64,000 nucleotides of DNA, taken from positions 142,496 through 206,495 of the IMG/VR virus record IMGVR_UViG_3300009537_002640; one strand, 5' to 3'. Made by a program: the position numbers and the translations under genes. Positions within the stretch are counted from its first letter, which is position 1, and the number at the start of each line of letters is the position of its first letter. Shown piece by piece: positions 11,801-19,758 of this stretch. Source of the DNA: a virus. Under the pieces are notes generated by a model that searched no databases, was not told the DNA's origin, and was given only the letters and a program-made list of their open reading frames with translations.

Positions 11801-14800
11801 CTCTACCCCGCCAGCAATTAGGGATAGTTGGTCAGCACCAGCACGGCCAAGCCCAGTATCAAGATCTTGTTTATGCGGAGTGATTGTAGGAACGGTGCTT
11901 GTGGCCTCCACATGTCTTATAACAGGACCGCCCGATAATGCAGAAAGTAAACCAAGTCCGGTATTTATTCCGAAAGCCCATGTGCCACCAGATGTAAATC
12001 CAATCGTGTTTGTAGTAACATGATAAATACCAGTATCAGTATCAGAGGCAAAAGTAAATCCTGGTTCTGATACTGACCCCGGCGAGACGGTTATTTGTCC
12101 GGCTACTTCCAAAAGCGTAGACGGAGATGTAGTTCCGATACCCAATCGATTATTTGTTCTGTCAAAGAATAAATCATTGTCCCCAGCTATTGAGTTGGCA
12201 CTAGTAAAGAATGCTACATATCCATCAGCGCCTTCAGACGCTGTAATGCTGCCACTACCATACCCATCAAGAGCCTGTGTGATAACTTGTAGCGTTTCAG
12301 ATAAGTCGTTATTTAATATTGCACCGCCGATGCTTAAATCACCGCCAACACTAGCATCATACAGGAGATTGATATCTGTAGTCCCATCCGCAACTGTTAA
12401 AAGAAGCGTGTCTGTACCACCACCATCACCATCAGTTGTCCAGAGTTCTAATTCGCTAGATGAAGAGTTATATATCCACCAATATCTTGTGATAAATCCA
12501 GCACCAACATTTTGTCCAATACCAAGTCTTCTATCATCATACGCAACCGAATTGCTAATAAAGGTTATGGTAGTGGCGTTAGCCTGAAAAGCAAGAGAAT
12601 TATGGTGGTAAAATTGCATATTACCACCAGTGTCTTTTATATAGGTGTCTGCTGTTGTATCTAGATTAAGGATAAATCTAGCATTTTCTTGCATTTGTAA
12701 ATTACCATAGGCATCTATAGTTCCACCACCGCTGCCATCACCAGTAATGCGTAGTCCTTCCCAGCCACCAGCTATAAGTGAAAGTTGATCAGTAGCAGCA
12801 GCTCCAATACCGGTATTTGAATCTATCCACATTGGAAGAAGAGTTGGAACAGTACTGCTGGCATTTACTCTTGAAAGAGCTGGTTGGGAACTATTGGAAG
12901 AGCCTAAGTAACTGCCATTTGCAAGCCAGAGAGAAGTTCCAGCAATTGCTATTCTAAGATTATCATCGGATGTTTCATAAAAACCAGTATCTCCATCACC
13001 AAATGCTATTGTTGGCATAGAAGCATTATTTACAGATGGTACTATAAGCCTACTATTTCCATGTACTTGTAAATCACCATAAGCATCTACTGTTGCTCCA
13101 GCTACATCTAAGTCGCCAGTTATTCGTAAACCTTCATAGCCACCAACTATAAGAGATAATTGATCTTGAGTAGGAAACCCACCATGACCAATGCCAGTAT
13201 TGCTATCGAACCTTGATGGTAATAAGGTTGGTGTAGTTGGGCCTGCACCAGTATCAGGAAAACCTGCCGCAGTAGATGTAGACGGACCAGATTGCCCGTT
13301 TGATTGAAATACCCAGCGTCTATTTCCTGCCACTGCTACATCTAGTTCATCATCTACTCTTTCATAGAATCCAGTATCGCCATCACCAAAGGCGATGGTA
13401 GGCATAGTGGCATCATTAATCTGTGAAACTATTAGGCGACCATTGCCTTGTACCTGCAAATCACCATAAGCGTCTATAGTTCCGCCACTATCACCATTTG
13501 GTGTCACATACAATAGATAATTGTTAGCCGCAGCGAGCGCTAAACTCCCCAACCCAGTATTTACTATGCCTTCAGACTGATTATGTGTTAGTAACAAATA
13601 TTCATTAGGGTTAACACTAGTGTCATTATTGCTATGTATAATAACCGTAGGATCTGCAAAAGCTCCATGTCCATGATCGACAGCTGTATTTGCGTGAGTG
13701 GTGAATATCATGCTTTTGGCAGTATCACCAAGTGCCCATACCATTGTTGGTTCTGTTTGCTGAGTAGACCAATCTATGAACACATCATCATCAGAACCAA
13801 ATGTGAAATTAACATTATCTTGGGTTACTGGTCTAGCATAAAACCTAGAGATAGCATCAAAATGTACCTCACCATCGACTTCAAGTGCCCCACCTATAAT
13901 AACACTGCCACTTGTAAGACTATGACTAGAACTTGCGCTGGTTCCTAATTGAAGTGCAACAGCGCTATCTGTGATTAGATTGCCATTGAAATCCAGGTCG
14001 GTTGTTCCATCTGTCACTGATAGTAGAAGGGTATCTGTACCTCCGCCATCTCCATCAGTTGTCCATAGCTCAAATTGGGTTCCACCAGAATTATATTCGA
14101 ACCAATAAACCGGGGCTGCTGATACAATACCTACCCCTAGTGGCATATCATTTGATGTTTTTAAGCCAGTTGTAAATGTTGCTGAATTACCGCCAGCAGC
14201 TTGAAAAACATTAGCGCCATTATGTACAAATTGAAGGGTGGAGCCAGTAGAATGAATATAAGTATCAGAATCATCATTGGAATTAAGTATGAGTCGCTGA
14301 TTATCTCTTAGACTAATATTACCATCGACAATTAGATTATCTTGTATTCCAACACTATTGTGAACAGCTAAATATCCATCAACTATTAAGTCACCATAAA
14401 TATTGGTGACAATTGTGCCACTTTCTGTAATACGTATGCCTTCAACTCCACCCGCAATTAGAGATAAAATATCACCTGTAGTGGTATCTGCACCTAAACC
14501 GGTATCATTATCTAAACTAAAGGCGTAAACAGGGCTAGTCGTTGATGCGGGCTGGTTTCGCATCTGGGGTCCGTTTGAAGTTGTTCCAGAAAATGCATTT
14601 CCTACTATTTTGAATCGTGCGCCACCACCCGTAGCAAAACCAATCTGATCAGCTGAAAGATTAAATATACCAGTATTGGGATCAGATATAAATGCTATAC
14701 CTGGTAACGATTGAGAGCCATCTGCCACTAATAATTGCCCAGGAACTCCTACTTCACCAGTATCAGTAATAGACAGATATTCATCAGCAGCTTGTCGTAT

Positions 14801-17236
14801 TCGCAATGTGCCTTGCGATGTAACGCCAAAGTTCCAATCTCGCAATTCCCCCACATCAGTTTCATCAGGATTGGTTCTGATATGAAGTGAGCCTGGGCCT
14901 AGAAATATGTCTTTCCATCGTAAGTCTTCGGTGCCTAATCCGTAAGCATCGTCTTGCACAGGATTCACATAACCATCAACGAGATTTTCTACTGTATTAG
15001 ATATTAGATATCCATCTACCTCTAGAACCCCAACTATAAGCCTACCCGTTACAAAAGCGTCACCAGAAACAGAAAGTTCATATTCAGGGTTATCGAAACC
15101 TATCCCTATACGACCATTATCTACATATAATGAGCCTTCTGCAACATGTAATCGTGTTGCAGGAGAAGAAGTTCCTAAGCCAAGGCGATTATTCATTCTA
15201 TCCCAATAGAAGTCATTATCACCAGCAAGAGCCCTGGTTCCAGTAAAAAATGCTACATAGCCGTCAGCACTTTCGGTGGCGGTAGTATATCCATCTAGGT
15301 CTTTGGTTATAGTTTGAAGAGATTCGGTTAGGGCGCTGTTTATTAGGTCTCCACCAACACTTAGGTCACCAGCTATATCAACAGAATTATCGAAAAACGA
15401 TTGCCCGCTTACAGCTAAAACATAGGGGGAAATAGTAGCACCACCAATACCCACTCGTTGGAAGTTGTCTATTCTAACTGCCTCGCTGCCACTAGTTATT
15501 AGAGATATTTGGTTGGTAGTGTTAGCACCTATACCAGTTGTGGGATTATTGCGTCTAGGCAATAGGGTGGGATTCGTGCTAGATGCAGCCTCATTTAGTA
15601 TAGAACCACCTGTTGTTGTGGAACTTTGTATATAGCCAGCACCTATTATCCAGCTTTCGGACCCAGCGAATGTTAAGCTTATAAGGTCATCTGATGATTC
15701 ATGTATTCCAGTGTCGCCATCACCAAACACTATCGTTGGCTCATTTACAGCGGTTCCGCCAGGCACCAATATTCTATGACCAATAACCAAATTATTATTG
15801 GCTCGATCAAAGTATAAATCATTGTCTCCACCTATAGTACCGTCACCAGTGAAGAAAGCCACATAACCATCCGCCCCTGCTGATGAAGTTACATATCCAT
15901 CTAGACCTTTAACTATAGTTTGTAATGCATCAGAGTGTTGTGTGTAGTGCTCAGATTCAGTAGACACCAGTCCTTGTAAATCAGACGATAGGGCATAACC
16001 ATCCAGGGCGTCACGGATTTCCTGGCGCTGTTGTGAGCTATCAACCCAACGCTGGTCTTCTACCGTCGATAAAGCATATCCATCTAAATCCTTAGTTATA
16101 GATTCAATTGCACCAGCATGTTGTTGATAATGCTCTTGTTCTGTTTGATAAATACCCTGTAAGCTAAATGCATATCCGTCAGACGCATCGCGCAAATCCT
16201 GCAATTGTTGACTACTATCAGACCACCTTTGGTCCTCAATAGAAGTCAGTGCATACCCATCAAGGTCACTTAATATAGTTTGAATGGCGACTGAAACTTG
16301 AGTATGGTGTTCTTGCTCTGTTTGACCATAGCCATCTAGGTCTTTAAGTATAGTTTGTATGGTCTCAGCAATTTGTTGCTTATGTTCTTCTACAGTTTGA
16401 GCCAATCCAGTGTCCGAAGAGTATCCGTCCAAGTTGGATATAATTGTTTGAATTGCTTCTGAATGCTGAGAATAGTGTTCTTGTTCTGTAGTAACCAATC
16501 CTTGCAGATCAGTATCTAAAGCATAGCCATCTAGAGAGTCTCTAATCTCTTGTAATTGTTGTGATGAATCAATCCATCTTTGATCTTCCACCACAACAGA
16601 CGCATAACCGTCTAGATCTTTACGAATAGTCTGCACTACATCACTGTGTTGTAAATAATGCTCTAATTCTGTTTGCACTTGTCCCTGTAGGTCAGATGCC
16701 AGAGCATAACCATCTAATGCTGTTCGTATATCTTGTAATTGTTGTGAGGAATCAATCCAACGTTGATTCTCTATGGTGAGAATTGCATAACCATCTAAAT
16801 CAGATAAAATGATTTGCAATGCTTGTGAAAATTGTGTGTAATGTTCGCTTACAGTTTGATCTGACGCATAACCATCCAAAGCTCCGGGAGGGATTTCTGC
16901 TGTGCCATAACCATCTAGGTCTTTAAGTATAGTTTGGATTGCGCTAGATAATTGAGAATAGTGTTCACTTTCAGTTTGGTCAGTAGCGTATCCGTCTAAT
17001 GCACCGCCAAAGTCCACATTAGTTTGGGTAATATCCTTAATGGTTCTTATGCCAGTAGAATCTTTGAAGACAATATTTTTGTCTTCATCGACAGTAATGT
17101 ATACCTCGTCGCTACCCAGTCCTAACAGTCCTGCTGGGTTGTCCGTACCAATACCAACATAGCCATCAAGCCTATAAATATCACCCTGACTATTTATGGC
17201 CCATCTGGTAATACCTATAGCAGGAATAGTAGCCAT
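5801..17236 (-). CDS. Giant modular tail fibre (3811 aa)
   Basis: Starts at an ATG with AGGAGAC upstream and is unbroken to TAA. Residues about 80-455 are twelve coiled half-repeats, eight of the type EHYxQxSxAIQTIxxDLDGY and four of the type EDQRWxDSSQQLQxIRxALDGY. The rest is built from about 15 beta-modules with the signature FGDGDTGFYE..DD.(I/L)....G followed by a (G)VEG(I/L)RI strand. These are interleaved with ADGYVAFFTG...DNDLYFDR.NN.L.IG units and RWRDLYLG units. The C-terminus (LTTTERDAL, EGMVIFN, GWDGTTW) is a common terminal cap of phage fibres. By eye it has about 33 DGY and 6 DAY. Role: long receptor-binding fibre, probably trimeric. No intramolecular chaperone or lyase motif was recognised. 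Confidence 0.9.
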   Translation of the reverse strand: MATIPAIGITRWAINSQGDIYRLDGYVGIGTDNPAGLLGLGSDEVYITVDEDKNIVFKDSTGIRTIKDITQTNVDFGGALDGYATDQTESEHYSQLSSAIQTILKDLDGYGTAEIPPGALDGYASDQTVSEHYTQFSQALQIILSDLDGYAILTIENQRWIDSSQQLQDIRTALDGYALASDLQGQVQTELEHYLQHSDVVQTIRKDLDGYASVVVEDQRWIDSSQQLQEIRDSLDGYALDTDLQGLVTTEQEHYSQHSEAIQTIISNLDGYSSDTGLAQTVEEHKQQIAETIQTILKDLDGYGQTEQEHHTQVSVAIQTILSDLDGYALTSIEDQRWSDSSQQLQDLRDASDGYAFSLQGIYQTEQEHYQQHAGAIESITKDLDGYALSTVEDQRWVDSSQQRQEIRDALDGYALSSDLQGLVSTESEHYTQHSDALQTIVKGLDGYVTSSAGADGYVAFFTGDGTIGGDNDLYFDRANNNLVIGHRILVPGGTAVNEPTIVFGDGDTGIHESSDDLISLTFAGSESWIIGAGYIQSSTTTGGSILNEAASSTNPTLLPRRNNPTTGIGANTTNQISLITSGSEAVRIDNFQRVGIGGATISPYVLAVSGQSFFDNSVDIAGDLSVGGDLINSALTESLQTITKDLDGYTTATESADGYVAFFTGTRALAGDNDFYWDRMNNRLGLGTSSPATRLHVAEGSLYVDNGRIGIGFDNPEYELSVSGDAFVTGRLIVGVLEVDGYLISNTVENLVDGYVNPVQDDAYGLGTEDLRWKDIFLGPGSLHIRTNPDETDVGELRDWNFGVTSQGTLRIRQAADEYLSITDTGEVGVPGQLLVADGSQSLPGIAFISDPNTGIFNLSADQIGFATGGGARFKIVGNAFSGTTSNGPQMRNQPASTTSPVYAFSLDNDTGLGADTTTGDILSLIAGGVEGIRITESGTIVTNIYGDLIVDGYLAVHNSVGIQDNLIVDGNISLRDNQRLILNSNDDSDTYIHSTGSTLQFVHNGANVFQAAGGNSATFTTGLKTSNDMPLGVGIVSAAPVYWFEYNSGGTQFELWTTDGDGGGTDTLLLSVTDGTTDLDFNGNLITDSAVALQLGTSASSSHSLTSGSVIIGGALEVDGEVHFDAISRFYARPVTQDNVNFTFGSDDDVFIDWSTQQTEPTMVWALGDTAKSMIFTTHANTAVDHGHGAFADPTVIIHSNNDTSVNPNEYLLLTHNQSEGIVNTGLGSLALAAANNYLLYVTPNGDSGGTIDAYGDLQVQGNGRLIVSQINDATMPTIAFGDGDTGFYERVDDELDVAVAGNRRWVFQSNGQSGPSTSTAAGFPDTGAGPTTPTLLPSRFDSNTGIGHGGFPTQDQLSLIVGGYEGLRITGDLDVAGATVDAYGDLQVHGNSRLIVPSVNNASMPTIAFGDGDTGFYETSDDNLRIAIAGTSLWLANGSYLGSSNSSQPALSRVNASSTVPTLLPMWIDSNTGIGAAATDQLSLIAGGWEGLRITGDGSGGGTIDAYGNLQMQENARFILNLDTTADTYIKDTGGNMQFYHHNSLAFQANATTITFISNSVAYDDRRLGIGQNVGAGFITRYWWIYNSSSSELELWTTDGDGGGTDTLLLTVADGTTDINLLYDASVGGDLSIGGAILNNDLSETLQVITQALDGYGSGSITASEGADGYVAFFTSANSIAGDNDLFFDRTNNRLGIGTTSPSTLLEVAGQITVSPGSVSEPGFTFASDTDTGIYHVTTNTIGFTSGGTWAFGINTGLGLLSALSGGPVIRHVEATSTVPTITPHKQDLDTGLGRAGADQLSLIAGGVEGLRISESSGNITVSTDGYLSVGAGLGVIGQTAISGTLTMGNSLDMGSNSIVNVDLLSFDSASTYNIDLDTTDFVFTFNGTEAWRMSGGSFSAFSVGAQLLNETSSSTNPTIIPRKGSFGNGIGGAAGEVAIIVGGGSKIAAYSAAVVISQDTTFSSAGTASLPAINFGDTDTGFYESSDDVLAVSTLGSIRGSWDAGQYTTYVSIQADLTSGPALLRENAAATNPTLVPNKSDSNTGIGSSGADQLSMIAGGVESIRVEDGYVTVNGDTSLVGDSTITGSVYAQQIVLPTLDEPTNPAITFSNGTGIYASGATLRFATNNQAAWSISNSSSIFSAADSGARIQSGFGSTSVVSYGFNNDGDTGMYRATINQLGFVTGGTEAIRITDTQRVGISTNAPDALLHVAGDGYFDGYLMPRTDDMWGLGTPDLRWRDLYLGTDSIHIISTDAETTTGRDYSWKIEKTPGTTQGFLRLYAGSTPVISISPDARRVGFGEDPTVALANHSITTTGAINTASDYRIGTSSVLLRNSGNYVQYGTADVNEELRFRSGGVVNMTLSTTGEVGIGTGSPEAKLHVAGDGYFDGYLMPHTDNMWGLGTPDLRWRDLYLGPESLHIVSTTAEGRPNRTFTWSVTEDGSLCLSDDGVPVAEFNSSTGASFPAGGGGGGGISATEGADGYIAFFTGSDSIAGDNDLFWDRPNNRLGIGTTAPLNKLDVAGGVVIGSGDAGVDTAPTDGLHVEGRLFAGGGGGVATPGYSFHTATGTGMGIPFGSTSLAFSVSGNLKWTIDSSDRWFSSSGVVASAGGSASTPGYSFATASDFDTGMFRAGADILGFAAGGVEAFRITESGGSTDVNFPTGGTASTPTINFGDGDTGFYAALDNVLSLATGGSKIFDFSSIGMENVNTGGPGILNEISSATNPTLVPRRNDTDTGIGSAAANQLSLVAGGVEGIRITESGSATTVTMGASYGGTPSALYDDLTVQGGSNVGITIGSSTTGFGALLFADADSTWSGNIIFDHSTNQLEIGTAGSTRAYVSSTGLHVNTGSRFFVPQINAPSTPTITFGDGDSGFYESADDTIQISLGGFARFTWSGVNYSSTVSGGPSMRGFDATATTPTFNPDALDSGTGIGTAGTSQLSLIANNIEGIRIDATGSPFINVNGDLNVAGAINNDDLSETFQVILQALDGYGGGGGLTAEEGADGYVAFFTSSGTLAGDNDLYFDRVNNNLQLNHRLIFPNTTGVEGFSSPTIGFGSSGNTGFNAFSDTVIGVSISGSNAWSFTSSEFGSAAGGGNLSASSPSDTNASVRTGSGINSGLGAGGSIYNLSAIVDGQEALRFTRNTEGDNSTVDAYGDVNIQGGGRLFVADGTSVLPSISFLSDTDTGIYRIGSNRLGFSTGSGVKAEVDSEGIVLWPDPGVVKALGTRDINIDAGGSVSLIGNSIEGLRITSGSGQPTIDAYGDLQVQGGSRLIVPSVNNEAIPTIAFGDGDTGFFELTDDAVYFSSVGTSRWWASFDDLAAAQSTRGWHMRNEISTATNPVYCFRFDLDTGVGSGAADAISLIAGGVEGLTITETGGATAVNIPGAGSETTPLLNLGDGDTGWWEASDDVLALSTAGSEVMRIDSLGFIAIGHTTTGIWDWSMRKTTVGSVVANIANLDSGSSSHARLDLATSGGDPYISLSGGDLWYVGLDRSLGGEFVIGDSSIPGGNIRMRIGPTGGDAGIAAAPAATWDVQQANDGAYTDIRVYNTNSTAGSDSVFLAEAQSAGGDPKLELSVSATQDWTVGIDNDDSEAFKIGSNATVGTNTHLTIDTSGNIGIGQAPVTGSKLSLPSENDAATPTISFGDGDTGFYETQDDTIGIAALGINAFFINASQISGATSGSGTVMNEAASATNPTLVPAWSDYDTGIGSAGANELSLITAGAEQVNIASDGYTTFSSGISVGGDSGIDGNLDVGNELTVGSVFLPPRLTTTERDALEPIEGMVIFNTSTKKHQGWDGTTWNDFY
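15871..16999 (-). repeat. Coiled-coil half-repeats encoded in the giant fibre
   Basis: Twelve in-frame units of about 23 residues plus linkers, alternating between an EHYxQ type and an EDQRW type. Each ends in (L/S)DGY followed by a short non-helical linker. The DNA copies have diverged at synonymous sites, so this is an old amplification kept at the protein level. It probably forms a segmented trimeric coiled-coil stalk near the virion-proximal end of the fibre. Confidence 0.8.
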
Positions 17237-17250
17237 GTATATTAAGTCTC

Positions 17251-17763
17251 CTAATCAGTTTCCATTAATTCCTCTTTCTTGTCTTTACGGTCCTTTCCAT
17301 CTATATCGTGATAGTCTAATAAACCATCAACATAATCTTCAGCCTTTGCAGGAGACTCGTCGCGCTTTTTATAATCCACCTGAGACTGAAATGCTTCCAT
17401 TTCTGTTTCTCTATCTAAATATTCTTTTTCCCCTTTATTAGGGTCAACATTGTCAGTGAATTGCTGAAGGAAGTGCACCAGTTCGTGCACCAGATAGTGA
17501 GTAGGATCCTGTCCCTTTTCTACTAGCTTCTTATTAATGTAAATCTTCTTGTCTTTAGTTTTTGCTGATACATCTAAATCAGCAAATTCTACAGGCACAT
17601 CATCTATCTTGGATAGCGGGACATTATACTTGTCAAATTTTTCTTTAACCTCAGGATCAGATTTTATCTTATCTTTCATCTTCTGAACCAGCTTGGTCCA
17701 ATCCGGTCCCGCCCTCTTCGAGATTCTGGTTATTGTCTGGTGTCTCTTCGACAGTTTGCGCAT
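17251..17763 (-). CDS. Zinc metallopeptidase-like protein (HELVH)
   Basis: 170 residues from the ATG at 17763; a GTG at 17772 adds three residues. Residues 93-97 are HELVH inside THYLVHELVHFLQQ, the HExxH zinc-binding and catalytic motif of gluzincin-type peptidases. The downstream ETEMEAFQ could supply the third, glutamate ligand. The C-terminus is a charged Asp/Lys tail. The N-terminus carries two copies of the window's recurrent tag, KLSKRH and RISKRAG. That tag supports this early start although it overlaps the preceding gene by 95 bp. Targets might be host peptidoglycan-associated or virion proteins; unknown. Confidence 0.75.
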   Translation of the reverse strand: MRKLSKRHQTITRISKRAGPDWTKLVQKMKDKIKSDPEVKEKFDKYNVPLSKIDDVPVEFADLDVSAKTKDKKIYINKKLVEKGQDPTHYLVHELVHFLQQFTDNVDPNKGEKEYLDRETEMEAFQSQVDYKKRDESPAKAEDYVDGLLDYHDIDGKDRKDKKEELMETD

Positions 17764-17932
17764 CTTTTTCACCCATCAAGTATAGTTGTCTGCTTTGCTC
17801 TAAGCTAGCTATTCGAGATTGGGCTGCCGCAACTGCTGTCTTTAATCCCAAAATCTCTAACTCTAATTCATCCATTGTTTCTGGTTGGCGATAACCTACA
17901 TATTCTACAAAAACTTTCTCTGGCTTTCTCAT
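17669..17932 (-). CDS. Small coiled-coil protein (87 aa)
   Basis: Residues 18-55 (MDELELEILGLKTAVAAAQ...IASLEQSR) form a predicted coiled coil. The C-terminus is acidic and Asn/Gln-rich. The ATG at 17932 has AAGGAGT 5 nt upstream. The last 95 bp overlap the metallopeptidase gene in another frame, an unusually long overlap here. It resembles small coiled-coil accessory proteins found between fibre and lysis genes; no specific function can be assigned. Confidence 0.65.
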   Translation of the reverse strand: MRKPEKVFVEYVGYRQPETMDELELEILGLKTAVAAAQSRIASLEQSRQLYLMGEKDAQTVEETPDNNQNLEEGGTGLDQAGSEDER

Positions 17933-17942
17933 TACTTACTCC

Positions 17943-18407
17943 TTATTCGCCAAGAAAAAACTTGGCTAAAACTAGACCTAACGCCAATAAGCCCGGAACT
18001 ATAGTTGCCACAAGCTTTAAGAACCCAAGAGTTTTTTCTCTCTTAAATTCAGCTTCGGTCTTCTTATCCTGATTTACTAGATTTTTTACACCACTAACTC
18101 TTTCGTGTAGTGATTTTTCCATCTCTTTATCGTCTTTAGTATGTTCCTCTAACTCTTTCTCCAAGTCAGATAGGTCTTTCTCCAATAATGCTAGTCGAGT
18201 GATAATAGATTTTTCTCCATTACCATCTCTAACTACGTGAGACAAATACTGAACTTTTTCCTCTATGCCATCCAGCTTTCCTTTGAGCACAGCCATAGCT
18301 GTAGCATTCTCTCGCAATTCTCCCAGCAACGTTTGCACTAATGACGTAGTGGCCTGTAAGCTTTTTGCAAGATCTTCAGCGAGCGCATTATTCTCCGAGG
18401 TGCTCAT
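17943..18407 (-). CDS. Coiled-coil protein with C-terminal membrane segment
   Basis: 154 residues. Residues 1-125 are strongly helical and charged, with heptad-like stretches (ITRLALLEKDLSDLEKELEE). Residues about 130-152 are one hydrophobic segment (LKLVATIVPGLLALGLVLAKFF) ending four residues before the C-terminus. This layout, a soluble coiled coil plus one tail anchor, resembles XhlA-like hemolysin/holin-associated proteins. With the adjacent metallopeptidase this could be part of a lysis or membrane-interaction cassette, but no endolysin is adjacent. The ATG has GGAGAAT upstream. Confidence 0.7.
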   Translation of the reverse strand: MSTSENNALAEDLAKSLQATTSLVQTLLGELRENATAMAVLKGKLDGIEEKVQYLSHVVRDGNGEKSIITRLALLEKDLSDLEKELEEHTKDDKEMEKSLHERVSGVKNLVNQDKKTEAEFKREKTLGFLKLVATIVPGLLALGLVLAKFFLGE

Positions 18408-18582
18408 GTAATTCTCCAGCCCTCTTAGCCATTTCCTTACAGTGTTCCTTGTTCTCCTTTAGTTTGGAAAGGGTGCCGTTACCTAATTCATGGGTAAGCT
18501 CTTTAAGATACTCTATTAGTTCTGCCAAGGTCTTATCTTTGGTATTTTCGCTAAGTAGTTCATCAAGTGATTTGTTGCTCAT
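18388..18582 (-). CDS. Small helical protein (64 aa)
   Basis: Start set at the ATG at 18582, whose A is also the last base of the upstream TAA stop (TAATG), implying translational coupling. The product is an all-helical, charged protein (SLDELLSENTKDKTLAELIEYL...) with one Cys-His pair (EHCKEM). It overlaps the next gene by 20 bp. No family recognised. Its position between a small beta protein and a membrane-anchored coiled coil suggests an accessory virion or lysis-related role. Confidence 0.6.
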   Translation of the reverse strand: MSNKSLDELLSENTKDKTLAELIEYLKELTHELGNGTLSKLKENKEHCKEMAKRAGELHEHLGE

Positions 18583-18815
18583 TATGCCTGTGCTCCTATT
18601 ACGCCCCAATCACCCCCGCTAGCTGAAACATAAACGATAGACGTTGGTCCTATTTTGATACTGTATAATCCAGGCGGTACCGGCACAAAATTAACCCCAT
18701 CTAAGCTAAAGGCAAATGTGACGCCGGAATCTACCCCAATATTAAGTTGTCCGATGGGACGGTCAAACTCAAGAGTAGCATCGGTTGTTCCTGAAAAAGA
18801 TGTATTGGCTGCCAT
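18582..18815 (-). CDS. Small beta-rich virion protein (77 aa)
   Basis: Compact beta-strand pattern (FDRPIGQLNIGVDSGVTF; AFSLDGVNFVPVPPGLYSI) ending in a Gly/Ala stretch. The ATG has AAGGAGAAACC upstream. Similar small beta-sandwich proteins such as 37208-37519 (also with a FSFDG/YSFDG-like strand) occur elsewhere in the window, so it is probably a structural cap or decoration protein. No enzyme motif. Confidence 0.65.
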   Translation of the reverse strand: MAANTSFSGTTDATLEFDRPIGQLNIGVDSGVTFAFSLDGVNFVPVPPGLYSIKIGPTSIVYVSASGGDWGVIGAQA

Positions 18816-18825
18816 TGGTTTCTCC

Positions 18826-19731
18826 TTAGATAATTTGCCGTTGTCTCAGATGGCGTAGTCTTAAGAAATTAGGACTCACGGCGGTAACCCTAAATGTTCC
18901 CAATCCTAATGGCCCAGGCTTCATATTTACCTTAATGAACTTAAGCTTTTCTCTGTAAGCCTGCATCTGGGTACTAAATTGACTATTAAGAAGTTCAGAT
19001 ACTTGCGGTGGTTGGTAACTCACCCCATTATCTGTAATAGTAAACTCGCGGCCCCGTTCAATAAGGGCTTGTGCTGCGAGTGCTAAAATTAACGCCCCCT
19101 GAATCAGTATGTCCATAAATTGGTTAACAAACATATCATCAGCGAACGTAAAATGTGTAAAGTGCGGGGTTTGGTTAAATTCAGACAGGCTGTTTATCAA
19201 AAAACAGATAAGCTCGTTGTTGCTAAAAATAGGACAATCAACAAGCTCATATCCACCGGCTCCATCAGGAACCTTAACTTTGCCATCACTTTTTAATCTC
19301 TTTTTAAGAACAGCAAGAAGTTTGTTTATATTACACACTTCTGCCTTACTGAAAATGAAATCATATTCATCTCCTGGCTCGTGGTCAGGAGCATCTGCTT
19401 GTTCCATAGAGCCAGAGGACAATACCAAAAACTCGAATTCATGTTCGACTTCTTCGTTGCCTATTAACGCAACCCACCTGTCTGCCCAGTAACCATCTGG
19501 CGCAGTTAGGGGAACTTCATACGAAAAATGATACAACCCTGGATCGTCGGCAAGAGATATGCCGATATTTGTAAGTGCCTGTCTAACTGTGCCAGTCGAA
19601 TCTCGAATCTCAACCCTGGGAATATTGTCAGCATTAACTGGCTCGCCCAATTGGTTTAAGAATCTAACGTATAGGTCTACTACCTGCCCTCGTAATGCGA
19701 TACGACTGATAGGTTTGATATCCGTTGACAA
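18826..19731 (-). CDS. Virion protein with Ig-like N-terminal domain (TTG start)
   Basis: 301 residues. The start is TTG at 19731, justified by GGAGGATTTTC immediately upstream and by homology of the first residues to other window proteins. Residues 10-105 (GQVVDLYVRFLNQLGEPV...PGLYHFSYEVPLTAPDGYW) match the Ig-like N-terminal module of 3684-5396. The C-terminal 180 residues are helical with a hydrophobic stretch (IDILIQGALILALAAQALIE) and end in a basic tail. The region around residues 155-200 (ELVDCPIFSNNELICF) is reminiscent of phage neck/baseplate proteins. Probably a baseplate or tail structural component; unassigned. Confidence 0.75.
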   Translation of the reverse strand: MSTDIKPISRIALRGQVVDLYVRFLNQLGEPVNADNIPRVEIRDSTGTVRQALTNIGISLADDPGLYHFSYEVPLTAPDGYWADRWVALIGNEEVEHEFEFLVLSSGSMEQADAPDHEPGDEYDFIFSKAEVCNINKLLAVLKKRLKSDGKVKVPDGAGGYELVDCPIFSNNELICFLINSLSEFNQTPHFTHFTFADDMFVNQFMDILIQGALILALAAQALIERGREFTITDNGVSYQPPQVSELLNSQFSTQMQAYREKLKFIKVNMKPGPLGLGTFRVTAVSPNFLRLRHLRQRQII

Positions 19732-19758
19732 GAAAATCCTCCAGGATTAAAGTACTCA

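Noticed and set aside
5801-17236. Many short repeated DNA segments, which could suggest a CRISPR array or satellite repeat
   Set aside because: The repeats are in frame, of uneven length and diverged at wobble positions, and lie in one open reading frame. They are protein modules.
18388-18609. Earlier start at 18609 for the small helical gene
   Set aside because: It would overlap the preceding gene, while the ATG at 18582 forms a TAATG coupling seen repeatedly in this genome.
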